Virus record (IMG/VR): IMGVR_UViG_3300017917_003053
Location: 1-64,000 of that record
Strand: one strand, 5' to 3'
DNA: 64,000 nucleotides
Origin: a virus
Below, piece by piece: positions 23,495 through 31,499 of this stretch (its first letter is position 1; every line of letters starts with the position of its first letter). The notes under the pieces are model-generated. The model was given only the letters and a program-made list of their open reading frames with translations, did not search any database and was not told the origin of the DNA. Made by a program: the position numbers and the translations under genes.

Positions 23495-24229
23495 ATGATA
23501 ATGAATAAATTTGTTTTTATTATACCATCATTTAATAATGAAAAGTGGTGTGAAAAAAATATTCTATCTATCTTAGATCAAGATTACCAAAATTGGAGAA
23601 TAATTTATATAAATGATTGTTCTATAGACAATACGGTATTTCAGATCAATTATTTAGTCGATAAATATCATTTACAAAATAAGTTCACTCTAATTCATAG
23701 CGAATATAATGAAGGTCCGGCTGCATCAAGATACAAAGGATATACACAAACTGAAGATAATGAAATATGTTGTTTTTTAGATGGAGATGATTGGCTATAT
23801 AGTAAAAAAGCGTTAAATATTATTAATGCATGTTATGAGTATGGGTATAATTATACATATGGTTCTTATGTAAGATTTAAAAATAGTCAAATACACAGCC
23901 ATCCTTTACCAACTATTAGTATAGACTATCCTTTTATTAGATCATCATCTCAATGGAGATGTCAGCATCTAAGAACTATGAGGTCTTATTTAATTAAAAA
24001 CATAGACTACAAAAAATATTTACAAATTAATGATCAATGGATTAGATACGGGACAGATATGGCTGAGAGTATCTATGTATTAGAACAAAAAGATGTTTTT
24101 CCATATATGATTACAAGTCCATTGTATGTCTACAATATAGACAATTCTATCTCCTACGATACCTCATATTTTTGTAATACAAATATCATATATAAGGATC
24201 AAATCATCAAACATATTAGGCATCTATGA
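23495..24229 (+). CDS. Family 2 glycosyltransferase
   Basis: A 244-residue GT-A glycosyltransferase. It shows the family 2 layout: IIPSFNNEKWCEKNILSILDQ, the YINDCSIDNT nucleotide block, NEGPAASRYKGY and the metal-binding DGDD (in CFLDGDDW). No membrane segment. It overlaps the next gene by ATGA. ATG 23495 or 23501 may be used. It likely transfers a hexose from a nucleotide sugar; the acceptor is unknown. Confidence 0.85.
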   Translation: MIMNKFVFIIPSFNNEKWCEKNILSILDQDYQNWRIIYINDCSIDNTVFQINYLVDKYHLQNKFTLIHSEYNEGPAASRYKGYTQTEDNEICCFLDGDDWLYSKKALNIINACYEYGYNYTYGSYVRFKNSQIHSHPLPTISIDYPFIRSSSQWRCQHLRTMRSYLIKNIDYKKYLQINDQWIRYGTDMAESIYVLEQKDVFPYMITSPLYVYNIDNSISYDTSYFCNTNIIYKDQIIKHIRHL

Positions 24230-24735
24230 TAATAGATCAAAATAATATCATATATCTTATTAAATATATTTCTCAATTATTTGATAACAAATGTATTCTA
24301 ACAGGTAGTGCTGCTGATTTTTTGCATTTAAACTATCAATATGTACAAGACATAGATTTTGTAGTCGAACATAATTTATATTATGACATTAGAAAATTAT
24401 CTAGTATCAATAAAAATCATCCATTTAATTTATTAACAAGAATAGGATCGTTAAAAAATACAAAAGACCATCATTTGCTACATACTTATTTATATGATAA
24501 TATTTATCAAATTGATTTACTAATTAAAGAACAAAATCTCATAAGTAAAAATATACAAACACTACAAATCAATACTCAAACTATAAACTTATTCAGTCCA
24601 GAAACCAGACTTGAACAACTTAAAAAATATAATTATAGAAATACTATTCCTGAGTTTCATATAAAATATGCCAATATTATGGCTAGGATTGCTCAATATA
24701 ACGAGATGCTAGAAAAACTGAATAGTGGCGATTGA
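24226..24735 (+). CDS. Nucleotidyltransferase-fold protein
   Basis: A 169-residue protein with the pol-beta nucleotidyltransferase pattern: GS-x-AADFLHL (residues 27-34), then DIDFVV about 14 residues later and IDLLI further on as the third acidic strand. Such proteins transfer nucleotides to antibiotics, RNA or proteins; small members also act in MNT/HEPN modules. No HEPN partner is next to it. ATGA-coupled to the glycosyltransferase before it. Confidence 0.65.
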   Translation: MIIDQNNIIYLIKYISQLFDNKCILTGSAADFLHLNYQYVQDIDFVVEHNLYYDIRKLSSINKNHPFNLLTRIGSLKNTKDHHLLHTYLYDNIYQIDLLIKEQNLISKNIQTLQINTQTINLFSPETRLEQLKKYNYRNTIPEFHIKYANIMARIAQYNEMLEKLNSGD

Positions 24736-24760
24736 CAAGCCGATACCTGTATGATAGAAT
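24732..24760 (+). promoter_or_regulatory. Sigma70-type promoter with CCGATA spacer element
   Basis: TTGACA at 24732-24737, GCCGATA in the spacer and a weak -10 TAGAAT at 24755-24760 (17-base spacer). It argues for ATG 24789 as the next start. Confidence 0.7.
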
Positions 24761-24788
24761 CAGAGCATACACGCTTTTGGAGGAAGTT

Positions 24789-25493
24789 ATGATTGTTGCA
24801 AACACTGTTATTCCGATTCAGAATACTACAATGGACAAGACCAAGGCCGATATTTTCTTTCAAACTTTTCCGCGAGACAAGGTTGTTTCGTATAAGGAAT
24901 ATTGGGAGAGTGTTCGTCCTCAAAATGTCGAAGATATTTTTCGTCGTTATCTTTTTGCTTATTGCTCTGTTCATACTACATGGAAGGGCAATTGTGCAGG
25001 ATATAACGCTATCAAGAATTTTGATGAGTGGATCGACAGCAAGGAAACTCTGCTAAATAAACTACACAAAAGCGGAGTCGGTCTACACAATAATCGTACT
25101 AATTATATTTGGGATTTTAGTGAGAAGTTTTGGGCTAATCCTAAAGATTTTTATTTTACTACCAAGAAGGGTCATGTCAAGAAGCGTGATAGTATTCTGA
25201 GCAAGATCAGCGGTATTGGTTTGGCTAAAATTAGTTTTGCTCTTGAGATGATCCATCCTAATGAGGCAAGAGTATTGTGTGGTGATATTCATCAACTTCG
25301 CCTTTACGATATGGAGCATCTGAAATATAATAAGAGTAAGAACGGATCGACCATGTATAAAAAAATGGAACGTCATTGGATGGTTAATTGTGGTAAGCAC
25401 AAGGTTCCATCCTATATTGCAAGATCAATCTATTGGGATCATTTGCAAGATAAAGATGATAGCAGATACTGGAGTTTTGTATTGGAGAACTAA
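24789..25493 (+). CDS. Candidate HhH-GPD-type DNA glycosylase
   Basis: A 234-residue protein. Near residue 145, ILSKISGIGLAKISFALEMI has the form of a helix-hairpin-helix, and VLCGDIHQLRLYDM about 15 residues later matches the position of the VDxHVxR block with its catalytic Asp in HhH-GPD glycosylases. That order suggests base-excision repair of damaged or modified bases. The N-terminus has no known domain. GGAGG precedes ATG 24789, and a longer frame from 24732 would start in the promoter. The call is by pattern only. Confidence 0.6.
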   Translation: MIVANTVIPIQNTTMDKTKADIFFQTFPRDKVVSYKEYWESVRPQNVEDIFRRYLFAYCSVHTTWKGNCAGYNAIKNFDEWIDSKETLLNKLHKSGVGLHNNRTNYIWDFSEKFWANPKDFYFTTKKGHVKKRDSILSKISGIGLAKISFALEMIHPNEARVLCGDIHQLRLYDMEHLKYNKSKNGSTMYKKMERHWMVNCGKHKVPSYIARSIYWDHLQDKDDSRYWSFVLEN

Positions 25494-25496
25494 ATA

Positions 25497-25673
25497 ATGT
25501 CTAATGGCAAAGGAAGTAAATTTAGGCCGAAAACTGTGGATTACGGCACATGGGATAAAAACTGGGAAAAAATTTTCGGCAAACAGAAAAAAAATTCAAG
25601 GACGGGTGTTGACAAGTCGATAACACAGGATAGAATGAAAGAGTCAATGAGAGAGAATCAGTCGCGTGACTGA
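25497..25673 (+). CDS. Small conserved-type phage protein
   Basis: A 58-residue basic protein beginning SNGKGSKFRPKTVDYGTWDK and containing NWEKIFG. I associate this short G-x-K/P-x-P...W-x-x-IFG pattern with small proteins found in many phages, of unknown function. A promoter with the CGATA element lies inside its 3' half, and its stop codon lies in the right arm of a hairpin. Confidence 0.6.
   Translation: MSNGKGSKFRPKTVDYGTWDKNWEKIFGKQKKNSRTGVDKSITQDRMKESMRENQSRD
25609..25636 (+). promoter_or_regulatory. Sigma70-type promoter with CGATA spacer element
   Basis: TTGACA at 25609-25614 and TAGAAT at 25631-25636, 16-base spacer with GTCGATA. It gives a leader of about 70 bases for the gene at 25714; the leader contains a 6-bp hairpin TCAGTC-GCGT-GACTGA (25658-25673) flanked by GAGTCA/TGACTC. 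Confidence 0.7.
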
Positions 25674-25713
25674 CTCAAATTGACAAAGGTTGGAAATGAT
25701 TTGGAGGTTGATT

Positions 25714-25995
25714 ATGGCTGAAGTTACTACGGTTGAGAAGCAAAAGCGTGTTCGTTGTTCCGATGAGCAGTTCCTTGAGGCTGTTTATTCTTCCAGAACT
25801 TATGCGGAAATCGCAAGTAAGACTGGTCAGAAGGTTGCCTCAACAATGGCACGATATGCTCGTACCAAGGATGCTCTGAAGGAAAAGGGTATTGAACTTC
25901 CTACTATGGAACGTGCAAAGCCCGTTAAGACTGTCGATAATGTTGAGGCTATGGCTGAAGTGGTTCGTAGAATCAAGGCTAGCACTAACACTTGA
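25714..25995 (+). CDS. Helix-turn-helix-like small protein
   Basis: A 93-residue basic protein. Residues 20-57 (FLEAVYSSRTYAEIASKTGQ and the following helix ending RYARTKDALKEKG) look like a helix-turn-helix in which the second and third helices would contact DNA. GGAGG precedes ATG 25714, and the leader has a hairpin. It is a candidate regulator of the phage's promoters, but nothing shows its target. Confidence 0.6.
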   Translation: MAEVTTVEKQKRVRCSDEQFLEAVYSSRTYAEIASKTGQKVASTMARYARTKDALKEKGIELPTMERAKPVKTVDNVEAMAEVVRRIKASTNT

Positions 25996-26020
25996 CATAC
26001 TTGTAATCGACTACTATAGT
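25992..26020 (+). promoter_or_regulatory. Sigma70-type promoter upstream of tRNA-Leu
   Basis: TTGACA at 25992-25997 and TATAGT at 26015-26020, 17-base spacer without the CCGATA element (it has AATCGAC). The -10 box lies in the left arm of an inverted repeat. Confidence 0.65.
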
Positions 26021-26073
26021 TAATATGATGAGGCACACTAATATCAACCTCAAATCAAAGATTATAGTAGTCG
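26008..26073 (+). repeat. 11-base inverted repeat spanning the tRNA-Leu leader
   Basis: CGACTACTATA (26008-26018) is the exact reverse complement of TATAGTAGTCG (26063-26073), with a 44-base loop between. The left arm overlaps the -10 box, so the transcript itself would lack most of the left arm. It is more likely a DNA-level operator pair than an RNA stem. Confidence 0.6.
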
Positions 26074-26085
26074 GTTACTTTTTAT

Positions 26086-26158
26086 GGGAGTGTAGTCCAA
26101 AGGCAGAGACAGTGGACTTAAAATCCATACAGTGTGGGTTCGACTCCCACCACTCCTA
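26086..26158 (+). tRNA. tRNA-Leu(UAA)-like with short variable loop
   Basis: A 73-base cloverleaf: acceptor GGGAGTG/CACTCCT (one G-U at the end), D stem GTC/GAC with GG in the loop, anticodon stem GTGGA/TCCAT with loop CTTAAAA (anticodon TAA, codon UUA) and T arm GTGGG-TTCGACT-CCCAC. Discriminator A at 26158, CCA not encoded. Bacterial tRNA-Leu normally has a long variable arm, but here it is only about 5 bases, so charging by host LeuRS is uncertain. UUA is frequent in this genome. Confidence 0.85.
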
Positions 26159-26181
26159 CTAATTTATCTTAATATAAACAA

Positions 26182-26565
26182 ATGTCTAGACAAACTAAAA
26201 AATGCAATAAATGTAAAATAGAGTTAGACATATCGTGCTTTTCTCCTTCTGGTGGAGGGAAATACAAAAGACCGGAATGTAGAAAATGTGCATCTAAATT
26301 AGCAAAAATTCGTAAAAAAATTAGATCAGAATCTGGAAATCCTCCACAAGATTACCAATGTCCAATATGTCATAGAAATGCAGATGATCTTCATGGTACT
26401 GGTGGACGAGCAGGAACATGGGCAGCAGATCATAATGACGAAACTGATAGATTCAGGGGTCATTTATGCCACAATTGTAATCGTGCAATAGGTAATTTCA
26501 ATCACGATAAAGAAAGATTGTGGAGAGCAATAGAATATTTAATGAAAGATGAGGCATCACAATGA
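26182..26565 (+). CDS. Recombination endonuclease VII-like nuclease
   Basis: A 127-residue protein. The C-terminal half matches the T4 endonuclease VII (gp49) nuclease fold: CPIC zinc ligands (near residue 60), AADHNDETDRFRGHLC with the catalytic Asp-His and Asn, CHNCN, and AIGNFNHD. An N-terminal zinc-ribbon-like CNKC...CRKC segment precedes it. The family resolves Holliday junctions and branched DNA before packaging. It has no promoter of its own and probably reads from the tRNA promoter. Confidence 0.85.
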   Translation: MSRQTKKCNKCKIELDISCFSPSGGGKYKRPECRKCASKLAKIRKKIRSESGNPPQDYQCPICHRNADDLHGTGGRAGTWAADHNDETDRFRGHLCHNCNRAIGNFNHDKERLWRAIEYLMKDEASQ

Positions 26566-26870
26566 ATCAAAATTCTAATCCAATAGATTATCTCATAGAA
26601 TTATGTGAGACTGCTATCAATACTGGTAAATGGAACTTAACCAAATTTACTATTCTTAATGCCAAAGACGAACTTCGTCGCCTGAGACAAACAAATAAAA
26701 ATGTCAATTATGATAATGTCGCTTGGGCTAGTATTAATGATCGTGGAGATTTGTTTAACTTGACTACCCACTATAATAGGTTCCAAGACGAAAATACCAT
26801 TTTACCTCTTTACTGTGACAAGCAGGAGTTTAAAGAAAAATATGACAAGTTATCCAAACAGACTATTTAG
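26562..26870 (+). CDS. Hypothetical protein
   Basis: A 102-residue protein of unknown function, helical at the N-terminus. ATGA-coupled to the endonuclease gene and overlapping the next gene by 29 bases. Confidence 0.6.
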   Translation: MNQNSNPIDYLIELCETAINTGKWNLTKFTILNAKDELRRLRQTNKNVNYDNVAWASINDRGDLFNLTTHYNRFQDENTILPLYCDKQEFKEKYDKLSKQTI

Positions 26871-27183
26871 AGGTTGGTGTTCTAATGAAGGTAATCAACG
26901 ATCTCATATTCTTCATTATCATGTATATACTGTTAGAGATATTACTGACTATAATGGTGGAAAAATTCCAGAAGAAGTAAATACCCTAGAAGAATACTTT
27001 AATACAGACTTGTTGGGTATAGATGAACCATACTATGCGGTATATGCCACATTCAAAATGGACATACCAAGAGGGCCAATTAAAATTTTTGAAACACCCG
27101 ATTTGAGGGTTGCAATTTATGTTGTGGAACAACTCACTGGGAATAAGGTAAAAGAAAACGAACATGAAACCTTGGATGGATGA
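26842..27183 (+). CDS. Hypothetical protein
   Basis: A 113-residue protein with a beta-rich core (YYAVYATFKM, PIKIFETPDLRVAIYVV). ATG 26842 is chosen since 26815 lies further inside the previous gene. Function unknown. Confidence 0.6.
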   Translation: MTSYPNRLFRGWCSNEGNQRSHILHYHVYTVRDITDYNGGKIPEEVNTLEEYFNTDLLGIDEPYYAVYATFKMDIPRGPIKIFETPDLRVAIYVVEQLTGNKVKENEHETLDG

Positions 27184-27631
27184 TAAAGAGATAGATAAAA
27201 TAGTATCTTATTTAAGACCAGAACATAAAGTTTTTGAATGGGGATGCGGAGGATCAACATTATATTTTAGTCAATATGTTTCGTCATATCGCTCTATTGA
27301 ACATAATAAAAAATGGTACTATGAGTTATACAAGTTAAAAACGCCCAATATTGACCTGCATCACTATTCTATCAAAAATAATCCTGATGAATATATTAAT
27401 GCTATATCTAATTATCCAGAACAATATGATATTATTTTAATTGATGGCAGATACAGAGTTAAGTGTGCTTTAACAGCAAAAAAGTATTTGATAAATAATG
27501 GCATTTTATTAGTACATGACTATTTCAATCGACCATATTACTCTGATATAGAAAAATATTATTCTCTAATAGATTCAATTAAAGATACAGAACAAACACT
27601 GGCTATTTTTAAAAATGAAATACACAATTGA
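27164..27631 (+). CDS. Class I SAM-dependent methyltransferase-like
   Basis: A 155-residue protein with the Rossmann methyltransferase layout: KVFEWGCGGSTLYF (motif I, glycine-rich SAM loop), SIEHNKKWYYEL (acidic end of strand 2) and YDIILIDGRYRVKC (motif IV), then ILLVHDYF. No target domain is visible, so the substrate is unknown; the size suggests a small molecule or a partner protein. Confidence 0.75.
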   Translation: MKPWMDDKEIDKIVSYLRPEHKVFEWGCGGSTLYFSQYVSSYRSIEHNKKWYYELYKLKTPNIDLHHYSIKNNPDEYINAISNYPEQYDIILIDGRYRVKCALTAKKYLINNGILLVHDYFNRPYYSDIEKYYSLIDSIKDTEQTLAIFKNEIHN

Positions 27632-28136
27632 TACAGAGAGTGATGGGGAGGGCGGTTGTGCTGAGTTCTATAGAATAAAAGAAAACCCAAATTTAGGATT
27701 TAAACAATTTAGAAATAAAACATTTGCTACATCAGCATATAAGAAGCAAAAAATGCTGAGTAAGTTGGGATTGGCTCCCAAAGTATATGGAAAAGTTTGT
27801 AAAATCAAAATTGAATATCCTCATTTTTCATCAGAAACAAATTGGGGATATATCACAGAAAAAGCCAAAATCTGTAAACCAAGTTTAATGGAAAAAAGAT
27901 TGAAACAAATTCAGTCATTGGTTGAAGATATTGAAAAAAATACCAAATTAAAATTTTGGGATTGTCATTATTGGAATATTGGATATATAACTAGAAAAAA
28001 TAAGGCTAAACTAGTCTGTATAGACACTGGCACAGAAAGTTTTGACCCAGATTGTAATGCTTGGGGTAACGAAAACCCTGGGCCAAAATGCACAGAATGT
28101 AATAACTTTTTTTGTGAATGTTCCAAATACTACTAG
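27615..28136 (+). CDS. Kinase-like-fold phage protein
   Basis: A 173-residue protein with traces of a protein-kinase/APH fold: GFKQFRNK (nucleotide-binding Lys), then the catalytic-loop-like FWDCHYWNIGY (Asp, His, Asn) and VCIDTGTE in the place of the DFG motif. The C-terminus has a Cys cluster (CTEC...CECS). The N-lobe is very short, so it may be an atypical or degenerate kinase. Related short kinase-like proteins occur in other large phages. Confidence 0.6.
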   Translation: MKYTIDTESDGEGGCAEFYRIKENPNLGFKQFRNKTFATSAYKKQKMLSKLGLAPKVYGKVCKIKIEYPHFSSETNWGYITEKAKICKPSLMEKRLKQIQSLVEDIEKNTKLKFWDCHYWNIGYITRKNKAKLVCIDTGTESFDPDCNAWGNENPGPKCTECNNFFCECSKYY

Positions 28137-28185
28137 TGGTGTATAAAACTAGACGAGTTATTTAAATTTTATTAGGAGATAAAAT

Positions 28186-28500
28186 ATGTCAAATGACTAT
28201 TCAGATATCGTAAATCAAATTAAGGAAATGAAAGAAAATGATCTGAATGTGTCTAAAGATATACTCAAAATAAAAAAATCAATCAAAGATATTGAAGACA
28301 AAATATATAATATTGATGATACAGTAAGCAGAATGTTTGAGATATTAAATACTATCTCTCTATTTATAGAGGAAGCAGAAGAACAGGGCGATTTGGATTC
28401 AGACGAAGAAGCAGAAGAATCATGGAATCCATATAGTATACAATCAGAATATGATGAATATTATGATGACGAAGATGATGACTCAGAGAGTGGATATTAA
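28186..28500 (+). CDS. Acidic coiled-coil protein
   Basis: A 104-residue, very acidic protein. Residues 5-65 are a coiled coil (IVNQIKEMKENDLNVSKDIL) and the tail is Asp/Glu-rich (YDEYYDDEDDDSESGY). TAGGAG precedes the ATG. Such tails are seen in DNA mimics and scaffolding proteins; no assignment is made. Confidence 0.65.
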   Translation: MSNDYSDIVNQIKEMKENDLNVSKDILKIKKSIKDIEDKIYNIDDTVSRMFEILNTISLFIEEAEEQGDLDSDEEAEESWNPYSIQSEYDEYYDDEDDDSESGY

Positions 28501-28742
28501 TGGCTAGTTTAGCATTGTTGGTTACTTTAATGCTTTTATTTGTGGTTTTATTGGGTCCAGCCACATACTTATTGAGTTTGTCATCTTATATTCCTGAATT
28601 TATTATTTGGATATTAGGATTATTGAGCATAGGAATAGGGATATATTGGTTTTTCTTGCCCATTAATTTTTTAAGATTTTTTGGATTACTTACAGCATAT
28701 TTAGGATGGTTAGCGATACAAACTAAAGACAAAGGGGGTTGA
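28500..28742 (+). CDS. Small membrane protein
   Basis: An 80-residue protein with two or three transmembrane helices (about residues 3-25, 32-52 and 55-72). It starts on the stop codon of the coiled-coil protein and ends in the rIIA promoter. Function unknown; proximity to rII genes makes a lysis-timing role conceivable. Confidence 0.6.
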   Translation: MASLALLVTLMLLFVVLLGPATYLLSLSSYIPEFIIWILGLLSIGIGIYWFFLPINFLRFFGLLTAYLGWLAIQTKDKGG

Positions 28743-28766
28743 CAACCGATAACAGTATGCTAAGAT
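28739..28766 (+). promoter_or_regulatory. Sigma70-type promoter for rIIA-rIIB, with CCGATA element
   Basis: TTGACA at 28739-28744 and a weak -10 TAAGAT at 28761-28766, 16-base spacer ACCGATAACAGTATGC. The leader is about 40 bases and TTGGAGA precedes ATG 28810. Confidence 0.75.
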
Positions 28767-28809
28767 AGGACTATCACAGGAACGATTCACAGGATTTTGG
28801 AGAAAAACA

Positions 28810-31470
28810 ATGAAGTTGGCTGATCGCGTTATTGAGACTCATAGTGCTGGTATTCAGAGTGCGTCGGGTTTTACGATTGCTCAAACCAGTAAAATGTTTA
28901 AGATTCTGTCGGACTCTCTTTATTCCGACAAGGTTATGGCAGTTATTCGTGAACTGTCTACTAATGCTTATGACAGTCATATCAGTGCTGGCAATAAGAA
29001 TCCTTTTAAGGTGACGTTGCCTACTGCTGCTAATCCTAATTTTATTGTGCGTGACTATGGCACAGGTCTTAGTCAGGCAGATATGGAGAACCTGTATACT
29101 ACTTATGGTGCTTCTAACAAAAATGACAGCAACGATTTTGTTGGTTGTCTTGGTCTAGGGTCTAAGAGTCCTTTTGCTTATACTAAGAGTTTTACGACCA
29201 GTTCTTATTACAACGGTCAAAAGTATACCTATATCGCCGCTATTGATGATAATGGTGTGCCTACTCTTAATCTTTTTAATGTGTGCGATACTGACGAGCC
29301 TAATGGTCTTGAAATTAGTTTTGCTGTTAAGCAGTATGACTTTAGTGAGTTTAGTCAGAAGGCTATTCGTATCTTCCATTATTTTAAGATGAAGCCGATT
29401 ATTGAGGGTGGTGTTATTCCTTCTCTCAAGGATCATGCTTATAGCAATAAGAACATTGTGATTAGTGGTGAGGGTTGGAGGGTCTGCCGACTTTCTAATA
29501 GCACCGACCATTATCCTAGCACATATCATCGTATTGATAGTGGTATTGTTGCTCTTATGGGTAATATTGCGTACCCTGTTGTTGCATCTCAACTTGTTGG
29601 TGAACAAAAAGCCGATCAACCTGAACATATTGCCAAGTGGAATAGGGCTTTTGGCAAGGCAGATATTGATAGTTGGAAGAGTTTTGTGACAGAAATTCTT
29701 AACCAGAATCTTTATCTTGAACTGGATTTTGGTATCGGGGAACTTGAGATGGATGTTTCCCGTGAAGGATTGCAGTATACCAAGGCTGTTATTAAAGCCC
29801 TTCGTGAAAAGACTCAGGGTATTTATCTTGAGATGAAGGAAGAATTTAGTAAGAAAATTGCTGCTGCAAAGACCAGAATTGAAGCGATCAGCACATATTA
29901 CCAGTTGAATGATCTTGCTGGTGGATGGGGCGTTGGTGCTTCATGGACTGATAATAAGGGCAAGGTTCATAATATCAACAGCGGCGAAGATATTGAGTAT
30001 AAGATTCCCGCAGGAAAGGCTCTGTATGTTTTCAACTACAGAAGTGCTGGGTATCGTTCTCGTCGCATGGTTTATATGACGAATCATCTTCACCACAATA
30101 CTCTTACTGGTAAGGGTGAATACTACTATAGTAGTCAGCGTAAAACTGGGCCACTTAGTTTCTTTGTATGTGATATTAAGAGCGAAGAAACAGCCAAGAA
30201 GATTGTGACTCGTTATTGCAACGAGAAGGACTGTTTTGCATATCTGATGATTGATACTAAGGATACTTCAAAGTCTAATGAGGGTTTTGACAAACTCATT
30301 GAAGATGTTGGTAGTCATAATATTCTCAAGGTCAGCGACTATAAGGACTTGATTAAGAGTAACTCTCCAAGAAACTCTGGAGTCAGAGGTTCTAAGGGTA
30401 GCGTTAGCGATCAAGATGTGTTCTTTATTGTTGGAGAGTCTAAGAATTCTGGTAAACTTAGTGTAGAATACAATGATGCTCTTAATCTCAAGACTCTTAC
30501 AAGTGACGAACTAGATGACTTTAATGATAGTGATTCTATCATTTATGTGCCTATTCTTCGTTATCAAAGCACACCAGAGTTTCCAAAGATCAAGAATATT
30601 GTATCATTGTTTAATAATGAGAATACTAAGAATCTTTTTGGGGATGTCAAGATTTATGCTATCAAGAGCAATTTTGTAGCAAAAATGACTAGTGAAGGAT
30701 ATAATCTGATTGATTTCAATACTTGGCTCAAGAAGATTCTATCAACAACAATCAAAGACTATTTCAATAATACTAATGAGTATAACTCTATTGTTGAATT
30801 CTACAAAAAGGAATTTATCACTAGGGATGACGAACAATATAGTCATTACTGGAATCATGGTACATTGGTTAATCAGTTCTCTTGTCATATGTTGAGTATT
30901 TTTGGTCTTGATTATAAGAACTATATCCAGAATACTGAACTGTGCAATATTATTGACAATTTTCTTGTTATGGAATTTTTTGCTGATACTGTTCACAGAC
31001 CGACTTTTGATCTAAACTTATTCACTCAGGCTGAGTATTTTAATCATATTAATACTTTGCTAAAAGATAGAGGTATTGATAATCTTGATAGCAAGGAACT
31101 TAAGAAGAAAAATGTACAATACAATACTCTTGTCAATAAGATTGAGCATGAGATGTTTGACCATTCTGATGATATTGAATCGTATATCAAATTGTTTAAG
31201 TCTGGGACTAAAGCAACCAAGCATAAGTTGACTAAGGTGGCGGACTTGAAGAAAATTCTTAAAGTTGAGGTTGACAAGAACCCGATGTTGAAGTATATTA
31301 TGGGAACCAACCAGAATAAGGGCAATCTTAGAGATTTGGATAGCAAGAACAATCCTATCTCTCAATTTGGCGACTCTTACTATGGTAAGAAAAATAATAC
31401 TTGGATTGAGAGTATGGATAGTGATAAGGTTGAGTTGTTTAAGATTCAGTTGAGTAGTCTTATTAAGTAA
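28810..31470 (+). CDS. rIIA: RIIA-like protein (GHKL ATPase)
   Basis: An 886-residue protein like T4 rIIA (725 aa). Its first 150 residues are a GHKL-type ATPase domain: AVIRELSTNAYDSHI (Bergerat N-box), FIVRDYGTGLS (motif II DxGxG) and GCLGLGSKSPF. The remaining 700 residues have no recognised motifs. T4 rIIA is membrane associated, with rIIB affects lysis inhibition and is needed on lambda lysogens; its biochemical role is unsettled. It is about 150 residues longer than T4's. Followed by rIIB after 29 bases. Confidence 0.9.
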   Translation: MKLADRVIETHSAGIQSASGFTIAQTSKMFKILSDSLYSDKVMAVIRELSTNAYDSHISAGNKNPFKVTLPTAANPNFIVRDYGTGLSQADMENLYTTYGASNKNDSNDFVGCLGLGSKSPFAYTKSFTTSSYYNGQKYTYIAAIDDNGVPTLNLFNVCDTDEPNGLEISFAVKQYDFSEFSQKAIRIFHYFKMKPIIEGGVIPSLKDHAYSNKNIVISGEGWRVCRLSNSTDHYPSTYHRIDSGIVALMGNIAYPVVASQLVGEQKADQPEHIAKWNRAFGKADIDSWKSFVTEILNQNLYLELDFGIGELEMDVSREGLQYTKAVIKALREKTQGIYLEMKEEFSKKIAAAKTRIEAISTYYQLNDLAGGWGVGASWTDNKGKVHNINSGEDIEYKIPAGKALYVFNYRSAGYRSRRMVYMTNHLHHNTLTGKGEYYYSSQRKTGPLSFFVCDIKSEETAKKIVTRYCNEKDCFAYLMIDTKDTSKSNEGFDKLIEDVGSHNILKVSDYKDLIKSNSPRNSGVRGSKGSVSDQDVFFIVGESKNSGKLSVEYNDALNLKTLTSDELDDFNDSDSIIYVPILRYQSTPEFPKIKNIVSLFNNENTKNLFGDVKIYAIKSNFVAKMTSEGYNLIDFNTWLKKILSTTIKDYFNNTNEYNSIVEFYKKEFITRDDEQYSHYWNHGTLVNQFSCHMLSIFGLDYKNYIQNTELCNIIDNFLVMEFFADTVHRPTFDLNLFTQAEYFNHINTLLKDRGIDNLDSKELKKKNVQYNTLVNKIEHEMFDHSDDIESYIKLFKSGTKATKHKLTKVADLKKILKVEVDKNPMLKYIMGTNQNKGNLRDLDSKNNPISQFGDSYYGKKNNTWIESMDSDKVELFKIQLSSLIK

Positions 31471-31499
31471 ATTTCACAGGTAACAAAGGAGTTATAATT

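Noticed and set aside
26025-26162. 45-residue ORF running through tRNA-Leu
   Set aside because: It exists only because the tRNA has no stop in that frame; the tRNA cloverleaf explains the sequence.
29155-29628. 157-residue ORF on the minus strand
   Set aside because: It lies in the GHKL domain of rIIA and reflects complementary codon bias, not a gene.
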